From: Nocardia jiangxiensis NBRC 101359
GTDB taxonomy: Bacteria; Actinomycetota; Actinomycetes; Mycobacteriales; Mycobacteriaceae
Direction: 5' to 3'
NCBI RefSeq assembly: GCF_000308615.1
Contig: NZ_BAGB01000168.1
Location: 1-64,000 of the forward strand
Length of the DNA stretch: 64,000 nucleotides
In this document: in pieces, positions 8,680 to 18,065 of the stretch
Position numbering within the stretch: the first letter of the stretch is position 1
How the letters are laid out: every line of letters begins with the position of its first letter
Notes under the pieces: generated by a model
Databases searched by the model: none
What the model saw: only the letters and a program-made list of their open reading frames with translations
What the model was told of the DNA's origin: nothing
Made by a program: the position numbers and the translations under genes

Positions 8680-11600
8680 ATGTACGCAGATGAAATTAGA
8701 GTGGTGCCCGCCACCGACGGCGGTTCCTCGCCGCGCGTGTTTGTCAGCTACTCGCACGACACACCCGAGCACAAGGACCTGGTGCGTCGTTTCGCGACGT
8801 TTCTGCGGATGGAGGCGGGTATCGATGTCCATCTCGACACGTGGTACGACCACGAACGCCTGGACTGGTCATTGTGGGCTACCGAACAGCTCACCCACGC
8901 GGACTTCGTCGTCATCATCGCTTCGCCCGACTACAAGCGGCGAGCCGACGGCACCGCACCACCCGAGGAAGGGCGCGGCGCGCAGTTCGAGGCCACGATC
9001 ATCCGCGACAGACTCACGCGCAACCTTCGCGACGAAGTACGGCGCGTGCTGCCGGTGGTGCTGCCGGGCTGCTCGATCGACGACATCCCCGCCTTCCTGG
9101 CCGCGTACTCCACCACTCGCTACGTCGTCAGCGATTTCACCCTCGACGGCATCACCGAGTTGCTGGTCGCTCTTACTGGTGTGCCGGAACATCGGATGCC
9201 CCGGCGGGGCCGGTTCGTCGGCTCCCCTTTCGCCGAGTCTCCATCAGGGCTGTTCGCTCCGGTTGATTCACCCCGAGAAGACGCCGAGAACGCGGACCCT
9301 CCTGCGACCCACATACGTGTCTCTCCGGTGGTTGCTGGTGAAATCCCGCAGGAGCCAAAGCATTTCATCATCCGTACGGAGTTGCAGAGCATCTGGGCGA
9401 TGTTCGACAGTGCCCGGCTGGTCGTGGTGGTGACCGGGATGCGCGGGGTCGGCAAGACGCACCTGGCCGCCGCGGTGGCCCGCGACACGATCCAGGGCGG
9501 TGACGGTTTGGTCGGATGGATCAATGCCGCGACCATCGACACCGCGCACGCTGGTATGGCCGAGATCGCCGCACGTCTCGCAGTGGCCGACCCCGGCGGC
9601 GACACCGCGAAATCCGCTCAGCACCTGCGCGATTACTTGTCCAGCCGCAAGGAACCGGGACTGCTGGTATTCGACAATGCCACCGACCCGGACGAAATCC
9701 GCCGACTGCTCCCCGTCGCCGGACCAACCCGGGTCATCATCACCACCACCAATCACGCGTTCACTTCCCTGGGCGAACCGGTGGAATTGGGTGTCTACAC
9801 CCGCGCCGAATCGGTCACCTACCTCGCTGCGGCCACCGGACTGACGAATCAGAGCGAGGCCGATGAGTTGACTGAACTCCTGGGCGACCTCCCGCTGGCG
9901 CTGTCGGTGGCCGCGGCGACGATCACAAAGCGCCGCCTGGACTACCCCCGCTACCATCAACTCCTGGCTGAACAGCCACTCGCACATGTCCTCAAACGCC
10001 AAACCGGCCACGACTACGCCCTGCCGCTCGTGCAGGCGATTCTGCTGTCCATCCAGACCGTGGAGACCGATGAGGACAACCCCGCGATCGAGGCCAAGAT
10101 CCGATTGCTGCTGCGGATCATGTCCATGCTGTCTCCGGCCGGTGTGCAACGAATCCTGCTGCCCCCTACCGGGATGGCCCGTATCCTCTCACCCACTCAC
10201 GACTGGGCTCTCGAGGAAGCACTCGACCGCTGCGTCTCAGCGTCGCTGCTGTCTTGGTCGACTGCCGGTGACGCGGTCATCATGCACAAACTTGTCGCCA
10301 GGATCCTGCGCGAACGCGCCCAAAACGCCGGCCGCGTAGACGAACTCGTCACCGACACCCTCGCCGTGCTGCAACCTCTCCTGTTCGACCGCGCCCACGC
10401 ATGGGCCCACCGAGAAGTCGGCGCACACATCGTCACCCAGATCGACGCCCTCTGGCAGACCGGGCTCCCCGCCAGAGCAAGTACGCCTGTCGTCGAACAA
10501 GCACTCGCCGCGCGTGACTGGGCCGTGCACCAGTTGGTCGAGTCCGCCTACACCACCCGATCGGTAGACCTGGCCACCGCCACCGTCGGGGACTATCAAC
10601 GGATCCTGGGCCCGCGGCACCCTGGCACCCTCGGTGCCCGCCACAACCTCGCCTACACCCACCGCGCAATCGGCCGCCTGGACGATGCCGTCCAGCACTA
10701 CCGCGACGTACACACCGACCGGGAAAAGGCTTTGGGCCCTGAGGACCCCGGCACACTCGCTTCCCTCAACGGCCTGGCCTACGCCTACCAGCTGGCAGGA
10801 GACCTGACCAAAGCCACCGCACTGTTTCACAGAGTTCTGCAAGGCCGCACACTCACCCTCGGGGCCCGCCACCCCAGCACCCTGACCTCACACAACGGCC
10901 TGGCCTACGCCTACACCACCGCCGGGCGACTCCCCGAAGCGATCCAGCTGTACCACGAAGTGCTCGCCGACCGGCTCGAGATCCTGGGTCCCGATCACCC
11001 CGACACCCTCACCACCCGACACAACCTCGCCGGTGCCTACCGCTGGGCCGGACAGCTCACCGAAGCGATACAGCTGTACCGCAACGTGCTCACCGACCGC
11101 ATCCGAGTACTCGGCTCGGACCACCCCTGGACGCTGCGGTCTCGGCACAACCTCGCGGGCTCCTACCGCTCGGCCGGGAGACTGGACATCGCGCTCCAGC
11201 TGTACCGGGAAGTCCTCCACGAACGCACACAAGTCCTGGGCCCGGATCACCCCGGCACCCTCATCACCCGCACCAAACTCGCCCGAACTCTGCGAGCCGC
11301 ACAACAATTCGACCGAGCCCTCACCCTCTACAGCGACGTCGCCCTCGACTACGCCCGCCTGCTCGGACCCGACCACCCCGGCGCCCTCAGTGCCCGCAAC
11401 GGACTCGCCCGCACCCTCGAAGCCGCAGGACGCCTCGACCAAGCCATCGACCTTTACCACCAGGTCATCACCGACCGCACCCGCATCCTCGGCCCCGACC
11501 ACCCCGACACACTCAGCACCCGCCACTACCTCGCCCACGCCCACCGCGTCACCGGACAACTAGACGACGCCATCGATCTCTACCAAGACGTCCTCACCCG

Positions 11601-12051
11601 CCGCCAACAAGTCCTCAGCGCCGACCACCCCGCCATCCTCACCTCCCGCCGCGACCTCGCCTACACCTACCGCGCCGCAGGACGACTCCCCGACGCCATC
11701 CAGCTCTACCCGCCCCCCGGCACCAACCTCGTCCACGAATCGACCGGGCACTTCGACACGACGATCCAGTTGTACCAAGCCATCGTCAACGAGAGCCTGC
11801 GCGTACTGGGCTCGGACCACCCCGACACACTCGCCACACGCAACAACCTCGCCACCATCTACGAATCAGCCCACCAACACAAACAAGCAATCCGCCTCTA
11901 CCAAGCCGTACTCGCGGACTGCGAACACCTCCTGAGCCCAGGCCACCCCCTCACCACACGAGCACGCGCCAACCTCGCAGGACTCCGCAAAACCCGCATG
12001 CACCTCGCCGCACACGACGACGAGGTACGAACCACACCTGCCCCGAAATAG
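8680..12051 (+). CDS. SEFIR-NB-ARC-TPR NLR-like protein (candidate immune receptor)
   Basis: An 1123-residue protein. Residues ~17-165 are a SEFIR/TIR-superfamily domain (RVFVSYSHDTPEH at the start, then HLDTWYD and VVIIASPDY). Residues ~235-520 are an NB-ARC NTPase with P-loop GMRGVGKT (253-260) and Walker B-like GLLVFDNA. From ~residue 640 to ~1105 about eleven 42-residue TPRs of the kinesin-light-chain type follow (LGPDHPDTL at each junction). Effector-NTPase-sensor order is the NLR/STAND plan. Known bacterial members act in antiphage defence or signalling, usually by oligomerising on sensing a ligand. The start is supported by GGGGA before ATG 8680. One late repeat near residues 1005-1035 is irregular. 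Confidence 0.88.
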   Translation: MYADEIRVVPATDGGSSPRVFVSYSHDTPEHKDLVRRFATFLRMEAGIDVHLDTWYDHERLDWSLWATEQLTHADFVVIIASPDYKRRADGTAPPEEGRGAQFEATIIRDRLTRNLRDEVRRVLPVVLPGCSIDDIPAFLAAYSTTRYVVSDFTLDGITELLVALTGVPEHRMPRRGRFVGSPFAESPSGLFAPVDSPREDAENADPPATHIRVSPVVAGEIPQEPKHFIIRTELQSIWAMFDSARLVVVVTGMRGVGKTHLAAAVARDTIQGGDGLVGWINAATIDTAHAGMAEIAARLAVADPGGDTAKSAQHLRDYLSSRKEPGLLVFDNATDPDEIRRLLPVAGPTRVIITTTNHAFTSLGEPVELGVYTRAESVTYLAAATGLTNQSEADELTELLGDLPLALSVAAATITKRRLDYPRYHQLLAEQPLAHVLKRQTGHDYALPLVQAILLSIQTVETDEDNPAIEAKIRLLLRIMSMLSPAGVQRILLPPTGMARILSPTHDWALEEALDRCVSASLLSWSTAGDAVIMHKLVARILRERAQNAGRVDELVTDTLAVLQPLLFDRAHAWAHREVGAHIVTQIDALWQTGLPARASTPVVEQALAARDWAVHQLVESAYTTRSVDLATATVGDYQRILGPRHPGTLGARHNLAYTHRAIGRLDDAVQHYRDVHTDREKALGPEDPGTLASLNGLAYAYQLAGDLTKATALFHRVLQGRTLTLGARHPSTLTSHNGLAYAYTTAGRLPEAIQLYHEVLADRLEILGPDHPDTLTTRHNLAGAYRWAGQLTEAIQLYRNVLTDRIRVLGSDHPWTLRSRHNLAGSYRSAGRLDIALQLYREVLHERTQVLGPDHPGTLITRTKLARTLRAAQQFDRALTLYSDVALDYARLLGPDHPGALSARNGLARTLEAAGRLDQAIDLYHQVITDRTRILGPDHPDTLSTRHYLAHAHRVTGQLDDAIDLYQDVLTRRQQVLSADHPAILTSRRDLAYTYRAAGRLPDAIQLYPPPGTNLVHESTGHFDTTIQLYQAIVNESLRVLGSDHPDTLATRNNLATIYESAHQHKQAIRLYQAVLADCEHLLSPGHPLTTRARANLAGLRKTRMHLAAHDDEVRTTPAPK
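10600..11990 (+). repeat. Tandem ~126-bp DNA repeats encoding TPRs
   Basis: Inside the SEFIR gene, the unit encoding Leu-Gly-x-Asp-His-Pro-x-Thr-Leu recurs about every 126 bases (42 codons), roughly eleven times. Several neighbouring copies are very similar at DNA level, so unequal recombination could change copy number. The copy at about 11695-11760 departs from the pattern (PPPGTNLVHESTGHF), consistent with a past rearrangement. Confidence 0.7.
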
Positions 12052-12282
12052 CCGTCCGCTACCCGGCGACCTGATGGTGCGGCCGGGAGTGTCGGATCTC
12101 AGACAGTCCCCCTTGTGGGCAATGAGCGTGATCTACCATCAAGATCCCCCTGAATGTCAGTGCTTTCGCAAATCGAAACGAGCCTTATACCGCGCACGGA
12201 GACGGGGATTCGTGTATGGAGCAGCTCGGTCGGCATCCGGCTCGTCCCGGTGCCGTTGCGGTCCGCTGTACCTGCCAGCGTG

Positions 12283-12747
12283 CTACAGCTTCGTCAGCCC
12301 GCGACCATCTTTCACCAATCCGCCGATCTGTGCTGCCCACCGGACGGCTGTCGGGATGGTGTCGATCTTCGGCTCGAATGTATCGAGTTCGGCTGTGGGG
12401 ACCCAGGTGTAGTCGGAGTACTCGTCGTTGAGTTCGATGTCGCCGCCGTCGTATTCGGCGTAGAAGTGCGGCAGGATCATGCTGTTGCCGTCCTCCTTCC
12501 GGTAGAAGGCGTTGTACGACACGTCCTCCGCGATTGAGATGATGGCCGCCGTGCCGATCTCTTCGTCCTTCTCGCGGCGGATCGCATCCAGGATCGAGCC
12601 GTCGGTGGTCTCCATCTTCCCGCCGATGAGGGAGTAGACGCCGTCGTAATCGGCTTCTCCCTTGCGTCGGGCCAGCAGGACACTGTCGGTCCTGGGATCG
12701 ATCACGACAAGTTTCTGACAGTATTGGAAGTGGGTGGTGTCGCTCAT
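12283..12747 (-). CDS. Nudix hydrolase
   Basis: A 154-residue protein with a recognisable Nudix box at about residues 42-66 (GGKMETTD, then RREKDEEIG). The box has one residue more than the canonical spacing between the first acidic position and RE, but the REx2EE core that binds metal is kept. Nudix enzymes cleave nucleoside diphosphates linked to another moiety. The ATG at 12747 lies 19 bases after the ribonucleotide-reductase-like gene on the same strand, so it is probably the last gene of a four-gene operon. A role in handling a modified nucleotide would fit the neighbours; that is inference. Confidence 0.82.
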   Translation of the reverse strand: MSDTTHFQYCQKLVVIDPRTDSVLLARRKGEADYDGVYSLIGGKMETTDGSILDAIRREKDEEIGTAAIISIAEDVSYNAFYRKEDGNSMILPHFYAEYDGGDIELNDEYSDYTWVPTAELDTFEPKIDTIPTAVRWAAQIGGLVKDGRGLTKL

Positions 12748-12766
12748 GGGGTATCCAATTCCTTTC

Positions 12767-14479
12767 TTACCGTAGCGTTTTGGGTTGTTCGGTGCGGCTG
12801 CGGTCTACGTATACCGTGATCCCGCTCAAGTTTGCCTGGTAGCCGGTGAGGTAGGCGTCTTTGACGTCGTGGGCAGTGGACCCGGCCGGGAGGTTGATCG
12901 TTTTGGCGATGGCCTCGTCGGTGTAGCGCTGCAGCGCGGCGGCCATGGCGACGTGACCGTTCGTGCCGATGCTCGATGCGGAGGCGAGAATCTGCCGGAC
13001 CGGCGCTGATTGTGCGGTGTGGTCAGCGTGGATGGACTCGCCGTACTTGGCCCACACGATTTTCTCGAGTTGGTCCAGGACGGTGTTGTTCGCGGCGAAG
13101 GTGTCGAAATGTGGCTCCACGCCCGTGGATGCGTCGATGACCAGTGCGCTGCGCCCGGCGGGCGGTAGTGCGATGGTGGAGATGTTGCGCAGCATGCCGG
13201 ATGCGGCGATGTGTCGGGAGAGTGCACGCCAGTCATCGGCCCCTACAGTGCGGGAAGTCGGTTCTGTGTAGAGGTTCTCGATGTGCCCCGGGCACTCGCG
13301 GTGACGGTTGCCGATGATCATTGTCCGCATCGCCCCGCAGGGGCCGCGCGTGTGGGCCAGTCGGACCGAGGCCTGTTTGGATGTGAAGTTGATGAACGAC
13401 AGGATATCGGTCATCAGGTCGCGGGCTGCGGCGCAATCGTAGGGCAGGCCTGCGATGCTGAGCGCGTCGGCGACACCGCAGAGGCCGATGCCGATCTTGC
13501 GTTTCTGGTGCGAGATATATTGCGCTCGTGGCCCGTTGAGGTTCTGTTCGCTGACCTGAAGGCAGTTGTCCAGTGCTCGGGTCAGCAGCGTAGTGGTCTG
13601 TTCGAGCTTCGTGAAGTCGGTGACGGGCTGGCCCGTGCTGTCGGTTGTGACGAATGCGGCGATGTTGAGGTAGCCGAACTAACACGTCTCGCCCGCGATC
13701 AGGCCGACCTCGGCGCAGGGGGCGGTGGTCGTGTAGGCGCCCATGCCGGGAAGTGGGTTGCGGGCGTTCATCCGGTGCAGGAACACCACGCCAGGATCAG
13801 CGGAGATCGCTGCGGCATGGCAGAGGTCATCGAACAGGTGACCGGCGTCGACGTGGCGGCCGTCATCGAGCTGTACGCGTTCGCCTTCGCGGACTGCTGT
13901 CATGAATGCGTTGTCGAGGTTGACCGAGATGTTGAACTTCCAGTCGGTGGCGCCGGAGGCGGCGTCGGTTTTGGCGGTGATGAATTCGTGGATCTTCGGG
14001 TGCCGGACGCTGAGGATCGCCATGTTGCCGACTGGGCGGTCCTCGCGCTCGGAGGCCGCGCTGTCGACCGCGACCTGGTTGAGGAACCGCAGGGTGGCCA
14101 CGGGATCCTCGGTCTCGTCGAGAGCGAACCCGGTTCCCATGCCTTGCTCGTGCAGTTCGAGGACCTCGTGACGCAACCGCAGCGTTTCGGACGCGGTGAC
14201 ATCGGCGCTCGGGACTGCGCACGCGGTGAGCGGCCGGTCCGGGTAGCGGCCCGCGTTGGTCATGACCGGCGTGCTCATGACGATTTCCTCACCATCACAG
14301 GCGGATTCGAACTCGGCGGCAAACGTCTCGGCCTGACGCCGGCCGGAGAACTTGGCGTCTTGCTCTGCCAGGCAGCGCGTGACGCGCTCGACCATAGCCG
14401 CTGGCGATTCGTCGGGGCTGATGATCCTGCCGATTCGAAGCACATGTTCAGCCGGAGCGGATGGGTGAAAGCGAGACAT
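12767..14479 (-). pseudogene. nrdJ-like: Class II (B12-type) ribonucleotide reductase homologue interrupted by one amber codon
   Basis: The frame from ATG 14479 to TAA 12767-12769 is open except for a single in-frame TAG at 13679-13681 (codon 267 of 571). Upstream are the STPVMTNAG segment, LTAC with the first redox Cys, GNMAILSVRHPKIHEFI, and APCAEVGL with the putative thiyl-radical Cys and partner Glu. Downstream the same frame continues with FGYLNIAAF, RKIGIGLCGVADAL and GMLRNISTIAL. The TAG directly follows GETC; a CAG (Gln) codon one transition away would restore the gene. Class II enzymes make deoxynucleotides with adenosylcobalamin. Setting (O-methyltransferase, P450, Nudix) suggests a specialised rather than housekeeping role. 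Either a nonsense mutation or readthrough could explain it. Confidence 0.85.
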
Positions 14480-14592
14480 GGTCAGCTCATTTCGATGACA
14501 CGAGCGCTATCTCGTGCACGATCCGGCCATCATCAGTGGATGGCGAACTTGCACTCTGATTGTCTTCTGCGACAGTGACTTTCGGCGTTCGG

Positions 14593-15837
14593 TCATGTTG
14601 TTGTGTGCACCGCCGAGAGGATAGGAGGCGGTAGGGTTCGGGGCGGCATCGTGTACGCCGGGAAGGTGACTCGCAGCCCTTCCAGGGCTCGTTGGAACGA
14701 TCCCGACCGCCACTGGGGTTCGCCCTCGGGCTGAATGTCGGGCAGCGCGTCGAGGAACTGCTCGACCGCGCCTTGTGCGATCAGGTAGGCGATCGGGGTG
14801 GCCGGGCACATGTGCGGGCCCGTTCCCCAGGCCAGGTGTGCACGATTCCCCGTCCGATCTCCGTGAATGGCTGGGTCGTTGTTGCAGGCGGTGATGCCGA
14901 TCAGGACCGGCTCGTTCACCGGCAGCCACACATCTTCGAACAACGTCGGCGTGGTCGGATAGCGGACGCAGAAGGCTCGCATCGACGGGTCATAGAACAG
15001 TTCCTCGTCCAGGGCGTCCCGGACCAGCATGCTCCCGCTCAACACCCCGCCGCCGAACCGGTCGTCGAGCATCGTGCGGTAGAGCGTGTTGGTGACCAGG
15101 TTCACCAGCGGTTGAATCCCGGCGCCGTAGCAGGACATGAACGCGCCGACGAGTTCAGGATCGTTCAGATTGTGGTGGTGGAGAATGATTTTCGAGGCGA
15201 TGTCGTTGCCGAGGCGACGGCGTTTGGCTGCGGCGAACTGCTCGAACGCAGTCTTGGCCTGGTTCGCACCACGCACGGATTCCTCGCCCTTCGCGTTGAA
15301 CCGCAAGGTCATGCCGTCGGCGATGTCCCTGGCCAGACCGTCCGGACACCCCATCAACCGGTTCAGGACGGTGAAGACGAGCGGGAACGAATAGTCATAC
15401 AAGAGATCGGCTTCGCCGGTCTCGCTGAATGATTCGATCAGCAACAGCGCCGCGTCTTCCACCTCGGCATGCAGACGATTCGGATCGACACTCTCGATCG
15501 CGGCCTTGATCGGTTGACGGACCCGCTGGTGTTCCGGGCCGTCACAGAACCGGGTCGACGGGTAGTAGCCGAGCATCGCCAGGATCGGCTCCGCGGGAGG
15601 GATCGTCCTCTGCCACCGCCGGGGGTCCGCCGGGAAATGCTCGGGATCATGCAGAATTTTTAGCGCTGCCGAATACCGAACTGCCATCGTGGCATCGATG
15701 CCCGGTGCGAGCTCCACCGGCACCAACGACTCCCCAGAGCTATACATCTCCTGGTAGTAGCGGTGCGGGTCGGCCGCGAATTCGTCTGTGTACAGCTTTA
15801 TTCTGGGGACATCACCGCCGAAGGTGAATGCCGTCAT
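14593..15837 (-). CDS. Cytochrome P450
   Basis: A 414-residue bacterial P450. The ATG at 15837 has a GGAG ribosome-binding site five bases upstream and is preferred over in-frame codons further up. The heme loop is WGTGPHMCPA with Cys344 as ligand. The I-helix reads YGAGIQPLVN: the usual acid-Thr oxygen-activation pair is replaced by Gln-Pro, as in a subset of actinobacterial P450s with AGxEP-like helices. A substrate-assisted or atypical reaction is therefore possible. Second gene of the minus-strand operon, 58 bases after the O-methyltransferase. Redox partners are not encoded nearby. Confidence 0.9.
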   Translation of the reverse strand: MTAFTFGGDVPRIKLYTDEFAADPHRYYQEMYSSGESLVPVELAPGIDATMAVRYSAALKILHDPEHFPADPRRWQRTIPPAEPILAMLGYYPSTRFCDGPEHQRVRQPIKAAIESVDPNRLHAEVEDAALLLIESFSETGEADLLYDYSFPLVFTVLNRLMGCPDGLARDIADGMTLRFNAKGEESVRGANQAKTAFEQFAAAKRRRLGNDIASKIILHHHNLNDPELVGAFMSCYGAGIQPLVNLVTNTLYRTMLDDRFGGGVLSGSMLVRDALDEELFYDPSMRAFCVRYPTTPTLFEDVWLPVNEPVLIGITACNNDPAIHGDRTGNRAHLAWGTGPHMCPATPIAYLIAQGAVEQFLDALPDIQPEGEPQWRSGSFQRALEGLRVTFPAYTMPPRTLPPPILSAVHTTT

Positions 15838-15895
15838 GAATTCTCCAAAACGGACGAGAATCGGGAAAAGGGTTCCTTTAGGGAAAATGGTGTTT

Positions 15896-16990
15896 TTAGG
15901 CTGCTTCGGCCTCGATGATCGACAACGCACCGAGAGTGGCCGGAGTGATATGGACGATCCGCAGCCCTGCCGCGTGTAGGAGGTGTTCGAATTCTTGCCG
16001 GGTGCGTTCGCGGCCGGTGACGATCGACAACATGACGATGTCCAGTACCTTGGACTGATCGGGTTCGTGGCCGGGCGGGACGATCATGTCGTGGATGATC
16101 ACTCGCCCACCAGGAGCCAGGCCTCGCCGACAGTTCCGCAGAATCTCGAGGCAGCTCTCGTCGTCCCAGTTGTGCAGGACGTACTGGATCACATACACGT
16201 CCCCGGCAGGCACCGAGTCGAAGAAACTCCCGCCGACCACCTGACAGCGGTTCGCATCTTCGAGCTCGCCCATCCGGTGATTGGCGATGACGGGGGGAAG
16301 ATCGAACAGAACCCCGTGCAGGCCCCGGTGGCGCTGCAAGATCATCAGGAGCAGTGAACCCTGTCCGCCGCCCACATCCACCACCGTGCCGGTCTCGGGT
16401 AGCCGGCATTCGCGGACGAAATTCGCGCTCTCGATCACCGAGTACTGTCCCATCCCGCTGTGGAATTCCGCGCCGTCAGAGGGGTGTGAACCGAAGTAGT
16501 CGAACAACGACTCACCGAACACATGATTCACCGCGGGCTCGCCGGTCATCACCGAGTACAGCAGTTCGCCACCCGCCCGATAGATTGCCGGAGTCGTGGC
16601 CGCCGAGATCCCCTCGCGCACTGAGAACCTCGCATCCGAGCGGAGCGACGCCCCCAATTCCATCAGCACAAAAACTCCGGCTTCTGTTTCCCGGAAAATT
16701 CCTCGGGTGGCCAGCAGTCGCAGTACCCGATACAGCGCGTGTTCATCGGCGCTGACCCGCTCAGCCAGATGATTGACCCGCATGGGCCCGTCCGACAGCA
16801 GATCCGCCACTCCCAACTGCGCCACCACGCGCAGGCAACACGCATAAACGTAACTGTTCGCCTCAGCGGTGAGGAACCTCGCCGACTGCCGATCCTTCGA
16901 TATCTCCTCAGCCAGCGCCTCCCGCATCCCCGGCGTCGGAGTCGAATAGTGCAGCGCCCCCTGCGAACGCCGCCCCGAGAAGATACTCAT
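15896..16990 (-). CDS. SAM-dependent O-methyltransferase (class I, plant/natural-product type)
   Basis: 364 residues. Residues ~45-105 form a winged-helix dimerisation domain (VVAQLGVADLLSDGP, ALYRVLRLLATRGIF). The SAM-binding motif VVDVGGGQGSLL follows at ~186, and VLHNWDDESCLEILR is the conserved segment bearing the His and Asp typical of small-molecule O-methyltransferases. These enzymes methylate hydroxyl groups of phenolic or polyketide-like compounds. ATG 16990 has AAAGGA nearby. It is the first gene of the operon with the P450, NrdJ-like and Nudix genes; the product is unknown. Confidence 0.88.
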   Translation of the reverse strand: MSIFSGRRSQGALHYSTPTPGMREALAEEISKDRQSARFLTAEANSYVYACCLRVVAQLGVADLLSDGPMRVNHLAERVSADEHALYRVLRLLATRGIFRETEAGVFVLMELGASLRSDARFSVREGISAATTPAIYRAGGELLYSVMTGEPAVNHVFGESLFDYFGSHPSDGAEFHSGMGQYSVIESANFVRECRLPETGTVVDVGGGQGSLLLMILQRHRGLHGVLFDLPPVIANHRMGELEDANRCQVVGGSFFDSVPAGDVYVIQYVLHNWDDESCLEILRNCRRGLAPGGRVIIHDMIVPPGHEPDQSKVLDIVMLSIVTGRERTRQEFEHLLHAAGLRIVHITPATLGALSIIEAEAA

Positions 16991-17169
16991 AGTACTAATC
17001 CTTTTCAGAAAGACATATTCACGCAGCGAGGAACCGCCTCGACAACTGGCATAGGGCTAATTCGGCCAGGCGGACACGATGGACTTCTCAGCGTGCAGGC
17101 AGCACGCATCCGCTCCCGCCGCGAGGCCAACGGGAGTTGCCATGCTGCGTACGCTATTTCGGTGGTCGG

Positions 17170-17445
17170 CTACAGGGCATCGGGTGGGCCGGTCACGCTC
17201 GCCAGGCCCCACCGTGCGGCATCTCTGGTGGTAGCAGCGAATTCCTCAACACTGTTCACGACACGGCCTTCGTGGAGATCAAGGCCGAACGACGCCACGG
17301 CCACGCCGGTGATCTCGGCGATCAGGGCGTGCGCTGTGGCTTCGATCGCCTTCTTGTGCTCGACCAGAACCCATCGGTTCACCGCCGGCACATGAACCAC
17401 CCACCGGATGCCGCAGCAGTGGACCCACACCAGGTATCGACGCAC
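17170..17445 (-). CDS. Small HicB-like protein
   Basis: 91 residues beginning MRRYLVWVHCCGIRWVVHVP, with an ALIAEITGVAVASF segment. This resembles short actinobacterial HicB-fold proteins, in which a beta-hairpin is followed by an amphipathic helix. No HicA toxin-like partner is adjacent, so it may be an orphan. It lies alone between the O-methyltransferase operon and the DUF6879 operon. Confidence 0.55.
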   Translation of the reverse strand: MRRYLVWVHCCGIRWVVHVPAVNRWVLVEHKKAIEATAHALIAEITGVAVASFGLDLHEGRVVNSVEEFAATTRDAARWGLASVTGPPDAL

Positions 17446-17699
17446 AGCCGTTCACTCCCCTCACCGCAAGTGGTTGGTGAGCGCTCAGCACCAGAAACAA
17501 GCCAATTATGCTGTCCCGAGCAGACTTTCACCGATGCCGAGCGCTTGACTGCTGACGTTAAAGTGCCAGCTCACGGCTGCGCCATGAGTTTGCAAAAACT
17601 TGGAAGACTTCGCCGACGATCGACCAAAAGTGTGCCAAGTGCATGGATGATGAAGGCGGCGCGGACAATCCGCGTCCACGGCTAGAAGGGGGCTCTACC

Positions 17700-18065
17700 A
17701 TGCGTCTTGCGTTTCTCGGCAAAGGCGGTTCCGGCGACCGCGACTGCCCGACGCTGTATGCCACCGACCGCAACAGCTATCTGGTGCAGGGCTGGATGAC
17801 CGATGCTCCTGGGGTGATCGAAATCCCGCATCTGCTTCTCGGTTTCCTGGAACCGGACACTTTCATCGACACGGTCTTGACCGACACTGGCCGCGGGACC
17901 TTCACCCTCGCTGGACGTCCGGTGACCGATGATGACACGCTGAAGCAACTGACCCTGGCGGTCGACGAGACCGCCATCGAGGTGCCGAAGCAAGAGAGGA
18001 CGTACTACGGTGCAGCTACTCCAAGGCGACTCCGCGGACGATCCGTTTCGCGCATGTCAGCGTAA
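17700..18065 (+). CDS. Small conserved protein in a DUF6879/XRE-DUF5753 operon
   Basis: 121 residues from ATG 17700, preceded by AGAAGGGGG. It begins MRLAFLGKGGSGDRDCPTLY and is mixed alpha/beta, with no signal peptide or known motif. Proteins starting this way commonly precede DUF6879 genes in actinobacteria, in three-gene units ending with an XRE-DUF5753 regulator, as here. The C-terminal ~18 residues overlap the next gene in another frame. Confidence 0.7.
   Translation: MRLAFLGKGGSGDRDCPTLYATDRNSYLVQGWMTDAPGVIEIPHLLLGFLEPDTFIDTVLTDTGRGTFTLAGRPVTDDDTLKQLTLAVDETAIEVPKQERTYYGAATPRRLRGRSVSRMSA

Noticed and set aside
14480..14592. Cobalamin riboswitch before the NrdJ-like gene
   Set aside because: No B12-box-like sequence; the gap is only 113 bases after the P450.
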